Origin: Hungatella_A sp034142505
GTDB lineage: Bacteria; Bacillota; Clostridia; Lachnospirales; Lachnospiraceae
Length of the DNA stretch: 64,000 nt
Direction of reading: 5' to 3'
NCBI GenBank assembly: GCA_034142505.1
Contig: JAWZDV010000092.1
Span: 1 to 64,000 of the forward strand
The notes beneath the pieces were generated by a model, which was not told the origin of the DNA, did no database searches, and saw only the letters and a list, made by a program, of their open reading frames with translations. Below are positions 51,713 to 60,101 of the stretch, one piece after another. The position numbers were made by a program, and so were the translations under genes. Numbering within the stretch: position 1 is the stretch's first letter; each line of letters opens with the position of its first letter.

Positions 51713-52009
51713 TTAGTCGGATGTACTGCCCTCAGTCATCATTTTCTTCTGTTGAAGAACAATTCTCTGGATACTTTTTTCTGATAAGTAATACCGCTTC
51801 GCCAGTTCTCTGACGCCGGTTCCCATAGTATAATCTCTGTAAATGTCAAGATTCCGGTTCTGAAGCTCCTCACGTACCTTTGACGCCTCGCCCCAGTTCT
51901 TCTTATTCTCCTGCTTTCTGGGAATATACACATACTCCCCGTCCACATAATTCTGAATCAATTCCACCAGTTCCTCCGGTAGAATCTCATTTGCCTTCTG
52001 ATAGCGCAT
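51713..52009 (-). CDS. CD3324-like HTH protein
   Basis: This 98-residue protein begins RYQKANEILPEELVELIQNY with DGEYVYIPRKQENKKNWGE. It has a C-terminal helix-turn-helix (GVRELAKRYYLSEKSIQRIV), the pattern of the CD3324/Mor-like family of small clostridial regulators. GGGAGG is before ATG at 52009; 17 further upstream codons are rejected. It is upstream of and co-directional with the DUF1062 gene. The 298-bp gap 52010-52307 holds the asrC terminator and no recognised gene. Confidence 0.82.
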   Translation of the reverse strand: MRYQKANEILPEELVELIQNYVDGEYVYIPRKQENKKNWGEASKVREELQNRNLDIYRDYTMGTGVRELAKRYYLSEKSIQRIVLQQKKMMTEGSTSD

Positions 52010-52253
52010 CGCTGCCTCCCAAACATATTTTTCTTGTCCGGAATAGCAAAGGCTATACAATTACTTTATCATTTCACTGCATAAGCCCGTGCTATGCAGC
52101 CATAACATATTTCCTCATAAAAAATCCACCCTCCTCGCCGGTGCTGACCACTGTGCTGTCATCTTTGCTGTTGCCATTATAGCACAACATCCCCCTCTTG
52201 TCCGCTCAACTTTGTGGCAGAAATAATTTTGAGGGTTGGCGGTGAAACCGCAT

Positions 52254-52293
52254 GAAAAAAAGAGGACACATCCTCCATTCCGGACATGCCCTC
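52254..52293 (-). terminator. Terminator of the asrABC operon
   Basis: On the minus strand a 12-bp wobble-containing stem (GAGGGCATGTCC with GGATGTGTCCTC) is followed by TTTTTTT. Confidence 0.75.
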
Positions 52294-52307
52294 CCATACT
52301 TCATCAT

Positions 52308-53330
52308 TTACTGCACCGTCTCATGCTGTTCTAACGGCTTCACATGGATATTGCTGCGGTACTCAGTCTCCGCCCAGTTGATATTCTCCGCAATCATTGC
52401 CTCCGGGTTCAGTTCCACCCCCTGGAGCATGAACTCTTTAAACTTCTGGTACCCGGCCCGGTCGATTAAGTGACCGCCGTGAAGGTATACCGGTTTGCCG
52501 CCCAACACCCACTCCGAGAACTTCGGCCAGTTTCTCATGATCGCCAGCACGCTGTCCTCGGTCAGCCAGTTTGCAAACATTTTCCCCATTCGAGGGTACT
52601 GCTTGCCGGTTCGGCCGCCGATCACGATCTTGTAAAACTCTTTATTCGGCCGTCTCCACGCACCGGTGGGGCAGGCCGTCACGCACTCGCCGCAGCCCAC
52701 GCAGCAGCAGGGATCTTTGTCTATTTTTCCCTTGTCGTTCAGCGAGAGTACCCTGGTAGCGGCCGCCTTACATTTCTTCACGCAGGCGCCGCAGCCAATA
52801 CACCGGTCCATATCATAAACCGGCTTCGTGCATCCAATGATGCCAAAGTCCTGAAAATGCCCTTTCGCACAGTCATTAGGGCAGCCCGCGATGGAAATCT
52901 TGATATGATACGGATTCGGGTAAATGATCCGTTCAATCTTATGTGCCATCTCCTGGGTATTCACATTTCCCTTAATACAGTGAATTCCGCCGATACACGC
53001 CATGATATTTCTTGGCCCGATGTAGGGGTACCCGTTGGATGTATCCATATCCACGCCGCACATTTCACATTCAATGGCCTCCAGATAAGGCTGGATATAT
53101 TCATTCACTGCCGGAACATTCTCCGCTTTGATCCCCGGTGCATTGAGCGTCTGGCGCATGCCTACGTGGAAGGTGCCGTTGCCCCATGTCATGCAGACAT
53201 GTTTAATCACGTCCAGCCACTTTGCCTCAATCACCGCCCCCGGCATACGCAGCTGCAGCATAAACTCACCCGGAACCTTCGACTGACGGTAGCAGTTATT
53301 TCTTAACTTCCCTATATTGATATCGTTCAC
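52308..53330 (-). CDS. asrC: Anaerobic sulfite reductase subunit C
   Basis: This 340-residue siroheme subunit reduces sulfite to sulfide. It has the siroheme/[4Fe-4S] motifs CIGGIHC (C-x5-C) and CPNDC (C-x3-C), plus a ferredoxin insert with CIGCGACVKKC and CCVGCGECVTACP. It is the last gene of asrA-asrB-asrC, and the order and lengths match dissimilatory-type AsrABC of clostridia and Salmonella. Confidence 0.97.
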   Translation of the reverse strand: MNDINIGKLRNNCYRQSKVPGEFMLQLRMPGAVIEAKWLDVIKHVCMTWGNGTFHVGMRQTLNAPGIKAENVPAVNEYIQPYLEAIECEMCGVDMDTSNGYPYIGPRNIMACIGGIHCIKGNVNTQEMAHKIERIIYPNPYHIKISIAGCPNDCAKGHFQDFGIIGCTKPVYDMDRCIGCGACVKKCKAAATRVLSLNDKGKIDKDPCCCVGCGECVTACPTGAWRRPNKEFYKIVIGGRTGKQYPRMGKMFANWLTEDSVLAIMRNWPKFSEWVLGGKPVYLHGGHLIDRAGYQKFKEFMLQGVELNPEAMIAENINWAETEYRSNIHVKPLEQHETVQ

Positions 53331-53343
53331 CGCATTTTTCCTC

Positions 53344-54144
53344 CTAATCTACCAGCTTTTTGCCAACCGTGTAACGAAATACCGGGCCGTCCAGGCAGAC
53401 ATATGTCTCATCAATTCTGCAATGGCCGCATTTCCCGATGGCGCAGGACATCTTCCGCTCAAAGGACATCCAGATTTTATCCTCCGCCGCCCCATGATCA
53501 ATAAGACTCTTCGCCGCAAATTTCATCATCACAGGAGGTCCCACCACGAGACACTCATAGTTACCGCCAAAGGAATCAAAGGGGATATCCTTTACAAATT
53601 CCGTCACCAGGCCCTTGCTCCACCCCGGATAATCCTCCTGGTCCAGCGTGCAGACCACATGGAAATGCTCTGCCGTCTTCCACTGCTCCAGTTCCTCCGT
53701 AAACAGGATGCTCTCGGAGTTCTTAAAACCCAGAATCAGATAAACGTCCTTCGCGTAATCCGGCTGTGCATACAACTGGTTAATCAGGCTCTTCACCGGC
53801 GAAACACCCGTTCCGCCAGCCACAATCACTACATGTTTACCTTTCAGTTCCCCGGTGGGCCATCCGTTGCCATAACAGCCCCGGATAAAAATGTTGTCGC
53901 CCTTCTTTAAGTGGAACAGTTCATCCGTCACCTTGCCGACTTTTCGAACCGTAAAATCTGCATAGCCGTCTCCGAAACCGCTGACCGAGATCGGTGCTTC
54001 CCCAATTTTCGGAAGGGACAGCTGCATGAACTGGCCATGTTTGATGGGAATCTCATTTTCCACGCGGAAGGTCCACTCCGCTTCCGTCTGTTTCAAAATC
54101 TCTATGATTTTATGTGCTTCTGGTTTCACTGGATTATTCCGCAT
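53344..54144 (-). CDS. asrB: Anaerobic sulfite reductase subunit B
   Basis: This 266-residue ferredoxin-reductase-like subunit carries FAD and a [2Fe-2S] cluster. It has HGQFMQLSLPKIGEAPISVS (flavin), VVIVAGGTGVSPVKSL (NAD) and the cysteine cluster MSCAIGKCGHCRID with a later C. The ATG at 54144 follows GGGAG; the frame extends 11 codons upstream over the end of asrA. It links NADH to AsrC. Confidence 0.97.
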   Translation of the reverse strand: MRNNPVKPEAHKIIEILKQTEAEWTFRVENEIPIKHGQFMQLSLPKIGEAPISVSGFGDGYADFTVRKVGKVTDELFHLKKGDNIFIRGCYGNGWPTGELKGKHVVIVAGGTGVSPVKSLINQLYAQPDYAKDVYLILGFKNSESILFTEELEQWKTAEHFHVVCTLDQEDYPGWSKGLVTEFVKDIPFDSFGGNYECLVVGPPVMMKFAAKSLIDHGAAEDKIWMSFERKMSCAIGKCGHCRIDETYVCLDGPVFRYTVGKKLVD

Positions 54145-55198
54145 GACCTGCTCCCTCCTCCTGTTTGATCTTTGCAATGGCCCTCGACAGCTTATTTAAT
54201 GTCTCAGGATATCCGATTAACTGGGGACATCTGGCGCTGCATCTTCCGCAGCCCACACACATGGGGCCGGTGTGGAATCTTGCGTCATGTCCGCATACTT
54301 TATGTAATATCTTATAGCGGTATTTCTCCGCAATCGTCTTTCTAAAGCAGGCACCGCCGGCCACCTGGTCAAAGCCGTCCACCATGCAGGAAGAACAGGT
54401 TCTTCTTCTCTCTCCCACTTTTCCGTTCTGGGTGTAGACAATGTCCGTCGTCTCAAAACAGGTGCAGGTGCTGCACGCCACGGTACAGGCCCCGCAGGCG
54501 ATACATCTGGCCTCAAATTCGTCCCACATGGGATGATGTTTCAGCCGGTTTGCCATATCTAAGTTTTCAATCACCGGAAATTCCACTTTCAACTCATTCT
54601 CCGCGGGGAAGGTGATCTCATAGTCTGCTTTGGCATACCCATCGAAGTACCCGCCGAAAGCTTCCTCGTCCTCCACTTCCACATAAGCCTCGTCTCTTCC
54701 AAAGGAAACCGCAATTGAATGAAGGTCGGTCACATTGGAGCCAACGCTGCAGCAGAAACAACCGTCAAACTGGTCCTGACATTCCATCAGGGCGAATTTT
54801 ACCTTTTCTCTTCTTCTCTGATAGAAGGGATCTTCCACATCTCCATTTTCCAGATAAATCTGGTCCTGGATCTTCATGGCGTTTAAATCACAGGCCCTTC
54901 CGAACACCAGCAAGTCTTTCGTCTCCTCCAGTTTACTCTCCCGGAATTCATCCTCTGTGAAATAAAACAGGGTCTGGGTGATCGGCGTGATGACCTCCTT
55001 CATCGGATAAGTCGACCGCTCGCTAAATTCGATCTCTCCGTAGGTATGCACCTGCTGATACAGGATCGAATCTTCCCCCGCATACCTCCCTCCGGCCGGT
55101 ATCCTGACAGGAGCATAAATCACATAGGTTTCTTCCAACGCAGCAAACAGCTGATCCATTTCCGCCGCTTTCAGCTGGTAGGTTTTTGGACTCTTCAT
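54134..55198 (-). CDS. asrA: Anaerobic sulfite reductase subunit A
   Basis: This 354-residue electron-transfer subunit has a unique N-terminal half and a C-terminal ferredoxin-like part with CIACGACTVACSTCTCFE and CVGCGRCSARCP. It is the first gene of the operon. A promoter (TTTACG-17-TATAAT) overlaps one arm of a palindrome shared with the divergent LysR gene. Confidence 0.97.
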   Translation of the reverse strand: MKSPKTYQLKAAEMDQLFAALEETYVIYAPVRIPAGGRYAGEDSILYQQVHTYGEIEFSERSTYPMKEVITPITQTLFYFTEDEFRESKLEETKDLLVFGRACDLNAMKIQDQIYLENGDVEDPFYQRRREKVKFALMECQDQFDGCFCCSVGSNVTDLHSIAVSFGRDEAYVEVEDEEAFGGYFDGYAKADYEITFPAENELKVEFPVIENLDMANRLKHHPMWDEFEARCIACGACTVACSTCTCFETTDIVYTQNGKVGERRRTCSSCMVDGFDQVAGGACFRKTIAEKYRYKILHKVCGHDARFHTGPMCVGCGRCSARCPQLIGYPETLNKLSRAIAKIKQEEGAGHAE

Positions 55199-55281
55199 TC
55201 CTTCTACTTCCTTTCTTTTGGTTTCCCTGCACGGATGGCTTCTCTTCTTGCATGCCCGCCATCCTGAATTGCTATCATTCT

Positions 55282-55310
55282 ATTATACCCCTTGCCTTAC
55301 CATCCGTAAA
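55282..55310 (-). promoter_or_regulatory. Promoter of asrABC
   Basis: On the minus strand TTTACG (55305-55310) and TATAAT (55282-55287) are 17 bp apart. The -35 touches the left arm of the LysR-type palindrome. Confidence 0.55.
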
Positions 55311-55342
55311 ATGCTAAACTTGTCATAAAAACATAGCATTTT
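55308..55342. promoter_or_regulatory. LysR-type operator between asrA and the LysR gene
   Basis: AAAATGCTA (55308-55316) and TAGCATTTT (55334-55342) form a perfect 9-bp inverted repeat with a 17-bp centre in the divergent intergenic region. This is the usual place for a LysR regulator's site; the protein-site match is inferred. Confidence 0.65.
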
Positions 55343-55394
55343 ATCTATGAATGTCACTGATGCTATCACGAAAATGAATGAGGGGGAATGCATA

Positions 55395-56288
55395 ATGACT
55401 ATCCGGGATCTGGAAATCTTCACTACCGTTGCAGAAAAAGGCCAGATGGGCAGCGCGGCCAGAGAGCTGTTTATCTCACAGCCCACCGTCAGCCACGCCA
55501 TCACACAGATTGAAGAAGAATACCATGTCAAACTATTTGAACGTCTGTCCAAAAAGCTGTACATAACCGAAACCGGCACCGAACTGCTGGGCTATGCCAA
55601 ACACATTACCTCTGCCTTCCGTGAGATGGAGCAGTATCTGCATCACGCCTCCTTCCAGCAGAGTATTCACGTGGGTGCTTCCCTGACCGTGGGCAGCTTT
55701 TTCCTGAGCAACATCATTACCCGTTTTGAGCAGAACAATCCCAATATCAACATTCGTGTCTACATCGACAATTCCTCCAGCATTACCCAGAAAATATCCA
55801 TGGGAACGCTGGATATCGCTGTCATTGAAGGAACCGTGAAGAACCACGATATCATAGCAAAAGACGTCTATGAGGACGAGATGGTCTTAATCTGCAGCAA
55901 AAACCATCCGTTCGCCGCCAGGGATTCCATCCATCTCTCCGACATTTCCGGCAGGGATTTTGTGCTTCGGGAGGAAGGCTCCGGTACCCGGGAATTCTTG
56001 ACCGACTTAATCGAAGAGCGAGGTATCCCCATCGTCCCCAAATGGATCTGCCACAGCTCCGACTCCATCATCAACATCGTGGCCGCCGGCCAGGGCGTCT
56101 CCATCCTCTCCAAATCCCTTCTGACCCACCAAAACGATGTAAAGCAGATTACCATCAACGACCTGCCGTTAACGCGGAGTTTCAAAATCATTTACCACAA
56201 GGATAAATTTCTCTCCACCGCGCTGCTAAAGCTGATTTCGGACATTGATGACAGCTTCCACAATAACGGATGGAAGTATGATGCATGA
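55395..56288 (+). CDS. LysR-family transcriptional regulator
   Basis: This 297-residue regulator has an N-terminal winged helix (MTIRDLEIFTTVAEKGQMGS, AARELFISQPTVSHAITQIE) and a periplasmic-binding-like effector domain (HVGASLTVGSFFLSNIITRF, MGTLDIAVIEG, FVLREEGSGTREFLTDLI). This is the CysB/YeiE-like short class. The ATG at 55395 has GGGGG upstream; a 16-codon longer frame is rejected. It is divergent from asrABC and probably controls it. Confidence 0.92.
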   Translation: MTIRDLEIFTTVAEKGQMGSAARELFISQPTVSHAITQIEEEYHVKLFERLSKKLYITETGTELLGYAKHITSAFREMEQYLHHASFQQSIHVGASLTVGSFFLSNIITRFEQNNPNINIRVYIDNSSSITQKISMGTLDIAVIEGTVKNHDIIAKDVYEDEMVLICSKNHPFAARDSIHLSDISGRDFVLREEGSGTREFLTDLIEERGIPIVPKWICHSSDSIINIVAAGQGVSILSKSLLTHQNDVKQITINDLPLTRSFKIIYHKDKFLSTALLKLISDIDDSFHNNGWKYDA

Positions 56289-56296
56289 ATATAACA

Positions 56297-56352
56297 CATA
56301 AGAGAAGAAAGACATGGCCTCGTACATTTTGCCATGTCTTTCTTCTCTTATG
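56297..56352. repeat. Perfect 22-bp inverted repeat with 12-nt loop
   Basis: Arms 56297-56318 and 56331-56352 are exact reverse complements (CATAAGAGAAGAAAGACATG... and its complement). The element sits between two convergent genes and overlaps the last codons of the 64-aa gene. It probably acts as a bidirectional terminator, but there is no clean T-run after it. Confidence 0.9.
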
Positions 56353-56542
56353 AGAAATCTAATTTATACTTCTTTTTTATTTCTTCGATTTCTTTTTCTT
56401 CCTCCTGATCGAATTCTTGAACCTGTGCCGCGCCCGAAAGAGTTTTCAGCATTTTAACTATCTCATTTTGGGCTATGGGACCAGAACCCAAAGACAGGCA
56501 CACCATCATAGTAAGAAATAATTTATATATCTTTTCTTTCAT
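56348..56542 (-). CDS. Small secreted or membrane-associated peptide, unrecognised (64 aa)
   Basis: This 64-residue product has a signal-like N-terminus (EKIYKLFLTMMVCLSLGSG, then PIAQNEIV) and a highly charged C-terminal part (DQEEEKEIEEIKKKYKLDFS). GGAGG-AATATGG precedes the ATG, so it is probably expressed. The codons are AT-rich. It is co-directional with the 116-aa membrane protein 120 bp upstream. I do not recognise it. The layout would suit an exported peptide, but no processing partner is adjacent. Confidence 0.65.
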   Translation of the reverse strand: MKEKIYKLFLTMMVCLSLGSGPIAQNEIVKMLKTLSGAAQVQEFDQEEEKEIEEIKKKYKLDFS

Positions 56543-56662
56543 CCATATTCCTCCAAATCAATGATACTCACGACTTATTTTGCATACAAAAAGAAAGCCA
56601 TTATTTCATTCTAAAAATGACTTTTACACCCATGCTTTATCCATGCTTTGAATAGATTTGAT

Positions 56663-57013
56663 TTAATTGTTTAGACGTACCTTCTGATTAATTAATGTCC
56701 ATCTATCGGGCAATATAGAAAATAAGGTTAAAAAGAAATAGAGATAAACTATAATAAGAAAAAGAAACAGACTGATTCTGTTTGGGATATCAGCTGTCAC
56801 GAATAAATGATCGGCAGTATGATATCTGTCTTCCTCGGCAATGAGAGTTTCTGAAATTGCCCACGGCTCAGTTATCGTTGCCTGATCTAACAACTCACAA
56901 CGATTATAAGCACCACAAAAGAATACATTCATAGTTAAGCACATAGCAAAAAGAAGCATCATGAAATAGACTCTGATACGAGATAAATATTTTTTCTTAT
57001 TATTTATTCCCAT
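56663..57013 (-). CDS. Two-helix membrane protein, unrecognised (116 aa)
   Basis: This 116-residue protein has two hydrophobic segments (VYFMMLLFAMCLTMNVFFCG and RISLFLFLIIVYLYFFLTLF) flanking an acidic extracytoplasmic loop of about 45 residues (TEPWAISETLIAEEDRYHTA). AAGGG is 8 nt before the ATG at 57013; an 18-codon upstream extension is rejected. It is AT-rich, like the small gene downstream. I do not recognise the family. The topology resembles a sensor or a peptide-immunity protein, but this is conjecture. Confidence 0.62.
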   Translation of the reverse strand: MGINNKKKYLSRIRVYFMMLLFAMCLTMNVFFCGAYNRCELLDQATITEPWAISETLIAEEDRYHTADHLFVTADIPNRISLFLFLIIVYLYFFLTLFSILPDRWTLINQKVRLNN

Positions 57014-57150
57014 AACAATTCCCTTCTTAACCACCGCTGCGGCAAGTGTGCTCAACTGAAACTGCATTGCTTGAAAAATTCCAAGTTAATTCATTATACC
57101 AGATCCAAAAGTAAAAATAAAGCATTATATAGAGGTACCACTGATAATTT

Positions 57151-57178
57151 GAGACGGGGCCGTCAAGTGCCCCGTCTC
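57151..57178. terminator. Terminator after the class II aldolase gene
   Basis: GAGACGGGGC (57151-57160) and GCCCCGTCTC (57169-57178) form a perfect 10-bp stem 10 bp after the stop codon of the upstream minus-strand gene. The T-tract is weak. Confidence 0.65.
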
Positions 57179-57187
57179 ATCCAATTT

Positions 57188-57829
57188 CTACTGTTTTCCG
57201 TATGTCTCAAATTTCACAAGCATTCGAGACATTTCCTCATCATCCAAAATTACCGGTTTCCCGATGCACCGGGACCGGTAATACAGTTCCGCCACATACT
57301 CCACTTCCTCCAGAATATTAAAACTTTCTTTCAACCCATTCCCGCAGGTCAGCACCCCATGGTTTGCCAGCAGCACCGCCCGGTTATTTCCCAGGGCTTT
57401 TACGGCATTCACCGCAAGCTCCTTTGTTCCGAAGGTGGCATATTCCGCACACTTCACTTCCTTGCCGGCCACGGCAATCATGTAATCCACCGCCGGCAGG
57501 TCTTCTCTCAGGCAGGCAATGGTGGTGCAGTACACCGAGTGGGCGTGAACCACGGTGTCCACATCCGGCCGGTTTTTATATACCAGTGAATGTAAATGTA
57601 TCTCGCTGGATGGCTTCTTCCTCCCATCAACCTGGTTCCCATTTAAATCCACGATGGCGATGTCCTCCGGTTCCAGCGTCATATAATCCATGCCGGACGG
57701 CGTGATCGCAAAATACCCCGTCTCACGGTCACAGACACTAATATTTCCGCTGGTGCCCTGGGTCAGTCTCAGTGAAAGAAGCTTCTTTCCGTACTCTATG
57801 ACCTCCAGCCTTTCTTTTTCCATCAACAT
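57188..57829 (-). CDS. Class II aldolase (L-fuculose/ribulose-phosphate aldolase type)
   Basis: This 213-residue zinc aldolase has metal ligands His95 and His97 in VVHAHSVY, His157 in LANHGVLTCG, the acid Glu76 in SSEIHLHS and the phosphate-binding GTSGNIS loop. The family cleaves sugar 1-phosphates into DHAP and an aldehyde. Here it follows the pyrimidine-nucleoside phosphorylase by 22 bp, in an operon that would produce ribose-1-phosphate or a deoxy form. That suggests its substrate is a pentose (or deoxypentose) phosphate rather than fuculose-1-phosphate. Confidence 0.88.
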   Translation of the reverse strand: MLMEKERLEVIEYGKKLLSLRLTQGTSGNISVCDRETGYFAITPSGMDYMTLEPEDIAIVDLNGNQVDGRKKPSSEIHLHSLVYKNRPDVDTVVHAHSVYCTTIACLREDLPAVDYMIAVAGKEVKCAEYATFGTKELAVNAVKALGNNRAVLLANHGVLTCGNGLKESFNILEEVEYVAELYYRSRCIGKPVILDDEEMSRMLVKFETYGKQ

Positions 57830-57851
57830 AGAATCCGTCTCCTTCTTCCTC

Positions 57852-59177
57852 TCAGTCTTTTAAACTCTCCCGGTCCACAATCGCAATAATCATCGGCTTT
57901 TTGTCAATTTCCTCTTTCGGTCCAATGGTGTAGGCAGAGAGAGCCATTGCCACCGCGTCACGGCCCAGGGCTTCATCATTTGCCTGGATCTCAAACAGGA
58001 TATCTCCTGCTTTTACCGGATCTCCCACTTTCTTGCGGATCATGGCGCCGACTGCATGGTCGATTTCCTCTTCCTTTGTGTTCCGCCCGGCTCCGATCAC
58101 CATGGTGCTGTAACCGATGGTCTCCGCATTGATCCTCGTCACAAAACCGTCACGGTCTGCCACCCCTGGAATCACATAAGCTGCCTGAGGAAGTTTTTCC
58201 GGATGGTCAATCGTCTCCACGTCTCCACCCTGATTCTCCACAAATTTTCTAAATTTAGCATAGGCGCTGCCATCCGCAATGGTGTTCTCCAGCATTTTCC
58301 GCGCCTCTTCCTTCGTTGCCGCCATGCCTCCGGCCATCAGCATCAATTCTCCCACGGCATAGCATTCGTCCATGAAATCCTCCGGCCCATGTCCGTGGAG
58401 ACTCTCCACCGCCTCCATCACCTCATTGGCATTGCCCACGGCAACACCTAGAGGCTCATCCATATTGGTAACAACCGCGATCGTCTTCTTGCCATTGTTC
58501 TCGCCGATCTTCACCATCTCTCTCGCCAGCGCCATGCCTTCCTCCTCGGTCTTCATGAAGGCGCCGGAGCCGATCTTCACATCCAGGATAATGGCATCGG
58601 AACCGTCAGCCAGTTTCTTGCTCATAATGCTGCTGGCAATCAGCGGAATACACCCAACAGTGGCTGTCACATCGCGGAGAGCATAGATTTTCTTGTCCGC
58701 CGGGGCGATATTGCCGCTCTGGCCCATGATCGAGATTCCATCCTCATTGACAAATTTCTCAAACTCCTCTGGTGTGATCGAAGTGCGGAAACCCGGAATT
58801 GCCTCCAGTTTATCCACCGTTCCGCCGCCAAAGCCTAAACCGCGGCCCGACATTTTCGCCACGGGAAGTCCGCAGGCCGCTACCATAGGACTGACCACCA
58901 AAGTCGTCTTGTCGCCCACACCGCCGCTGGAATGCTTATCCACGATCTGCCCGTGTATCATGGACAAATCCATGGTTTCTCCCGTATCCGTCATCGCCTT
59001 TGTCAGTTCTGAGATCTCCTTCTCCGTCATCCCATTCAAATAGATGGCCATCAAAAAGGCCGACGCCTGATAATCCGGAATGGTCCCGTCCGTATACCCA
59101 TTCACAAAAAACTCAATCTCTTCCTTCTGAAGTTCTACATGATCCCTTTTCTTCTCGATAATATCAACCATTCTCAT
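57852..59177 (-). CDS. pdp: Pyrimidine-nucleoside phosphorylase
   Basis: This ~441-residue enzyme splits uridine/thymidine with phosphate into base and (deoxy)ribose-1-phosphate. It has the N-terminal helical part (RDHVELQKEEIEFFVNGYTD), KHSSGGVGDKTTLV (phosphate loop), SGRGLGFGGGTVDKLEAIPG and DVKIGSGAFMKTEEEG. The ATG at 59177 overlaps the TGA of the permease gene (ATGA) after GAGGAGGG; a 16-codon upstream extension is rejected. Confidence 0.95.
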   Translation of the reverse strand: MRMVDIIEKKRDHVELQKEEIEFFVNGYTDGTIPDYQASAFLMAIYLNGMTEKEISELTKAMTDTGETMDLSMIHGQIVDKHSSGGVGDKTTLVVSPMVAACGLPVAKMSGRGLGFGGGTVDKLEAIPGFRTSITPEEFEKFVNEDGISIMGQSGNIAPADKKIYALRDVTATVGCIPLIASSIMSKKLADGSDAIILDVKIGSGAFMKTEEEGMALAREMVKIGENNGKKTIAVVTNMDEPLGVAVGNANEVMEAVESLHGHGPEDFMDECYAVGELMLMAGGMAATKEEARKMLENTIADGSAYAKFRKFVENQGGDVETIDHPEKLPQAAYVIPGVADRDGFVTRINAETIGYSTMVIGAGRNTKEEEIDHAVGAMIRKKVGDPVKAGDILFEIQANDEALGRDAVAMALSAYTIGPKEEIDKKPMIIAIVDRESLKD

Positions 59178-60100
59178 GATAGTACCCTCCTCATATTTGC
59201 CTGTTTTTTTCTGGATGACTGCCATGTCAATGCCGCGATTGTCACGATATATGGCAGCATATTGATAATCTGTGTCGGAATTCCCGTGGAGTTAAATGCT
59301 AAAGAAAGCGCGTCCGCAGTTCCAAACAGCAGCGCCGCCAGTGCCGAGATTCCCGCCGATGCCGAACCCATGATAGAGGCTGCCAGCGCGATTGTTCCGC
59401 GTCCCGACACCAGACTTGTCGTGAAAAATGACACATATCCCATGGATAAAAAGGCTCCGCCCATGCCGGACAACGCCCCGCACAGCCCCATCGCCAGATA
59501 TTTATACCGGTCGGTGTCAATTCCCATCGACTCCACCAGCGTGTCACACTCTCCGATACTGCGAATCCGAAGTCCGGCCCTGGTCTTGTTTAAAAACAGT
59601 GCCACCGCCACAATCATCGCAATTCCTATATACGTCATCACGTTATGCCCCGACACAATCGCCCCCAGCACCGGTATCCGGCTGATCCCCGGAATCGAGA
59701 TGTTGGGCAGCATCCCGCTCTGGATTTTCGTGGACACCGTGCGGTCGCCGGAAATGATGAACAGCAGCAGCGCCGTGGCCGATGACGCCAGCAGATTCAG
59801 CGCCACACCAGCCAGCATCAAATCCGTTTTTAATTTAATATTGACATAAGCCAGCAAAAACCCGATCGCTGCCCCCACAGCAATTCCAGCCAGCAGACCC
59901 ACCCAGGCGCTTCCGGTCACCGCGCTCACGATCACGCCGGCAAACGCGGAGGACAGCATAATTCCGTCAATACCGATATTGGTCATCCCCACCTTCTCCG
60001 AGATACAGGACCCCAATGTGCCGAACAGAATCGGTGTAGTTGACCGGATGATGGAAAATGCAAAGGTTGTGGTAAAGATTACTCCTGTTATCTGGTCCAT
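59174..60100 (-). CDS. Nucleoside ABC transporter permease (second subunit)
   Basis: This ~308-residue polytopic permease of the BMP-linked nucleoside importer family has SEKVGMTNIGIDGIMLSSAF, LKTDLMLAGVALNLLAS and the loop GIDTDRYKYLAMGLCGALSG, with eight or so helices. GGAGG lies 8 nt before the ATG at 60100, within the end of the first permease gene. It probably pairs with that permease. Confidence 0.92.
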   Translation of the reverse strand: MDQITGVIFTTTFAFSIIRSTTPILFGTLGSCISEKVGMTNIGIDGIMLSSAFAGVIVSAVTGSAWVGLLAGIAVGAAIGFLLAYVNIKLKTDLMLAGVALNLLASSATALLLFIISGDRTVSTKIQSGMLPNISIPGISRIPVLGAIVSGHNVMTYIGIAMIVAVALFLNKTRAGLRIRSIGECDTLVESMGIDTDRYKYLAMGLCGALSGMGGAFLSMGYVSFFTTSLVSGRGTIALAASIMGSASAGISALAALLFGTADALSLAFNSTGIPTQIINMLPYIVTIAALTWQSSRKKQANMRRVLS

Positions 60101-60101
60101 C

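Noticed and set aside
52115..52297. 60-codon minus-strand frame after asrC
   Set aside because: It overlaps the terminator, has no ribosome site and its product has no family features.
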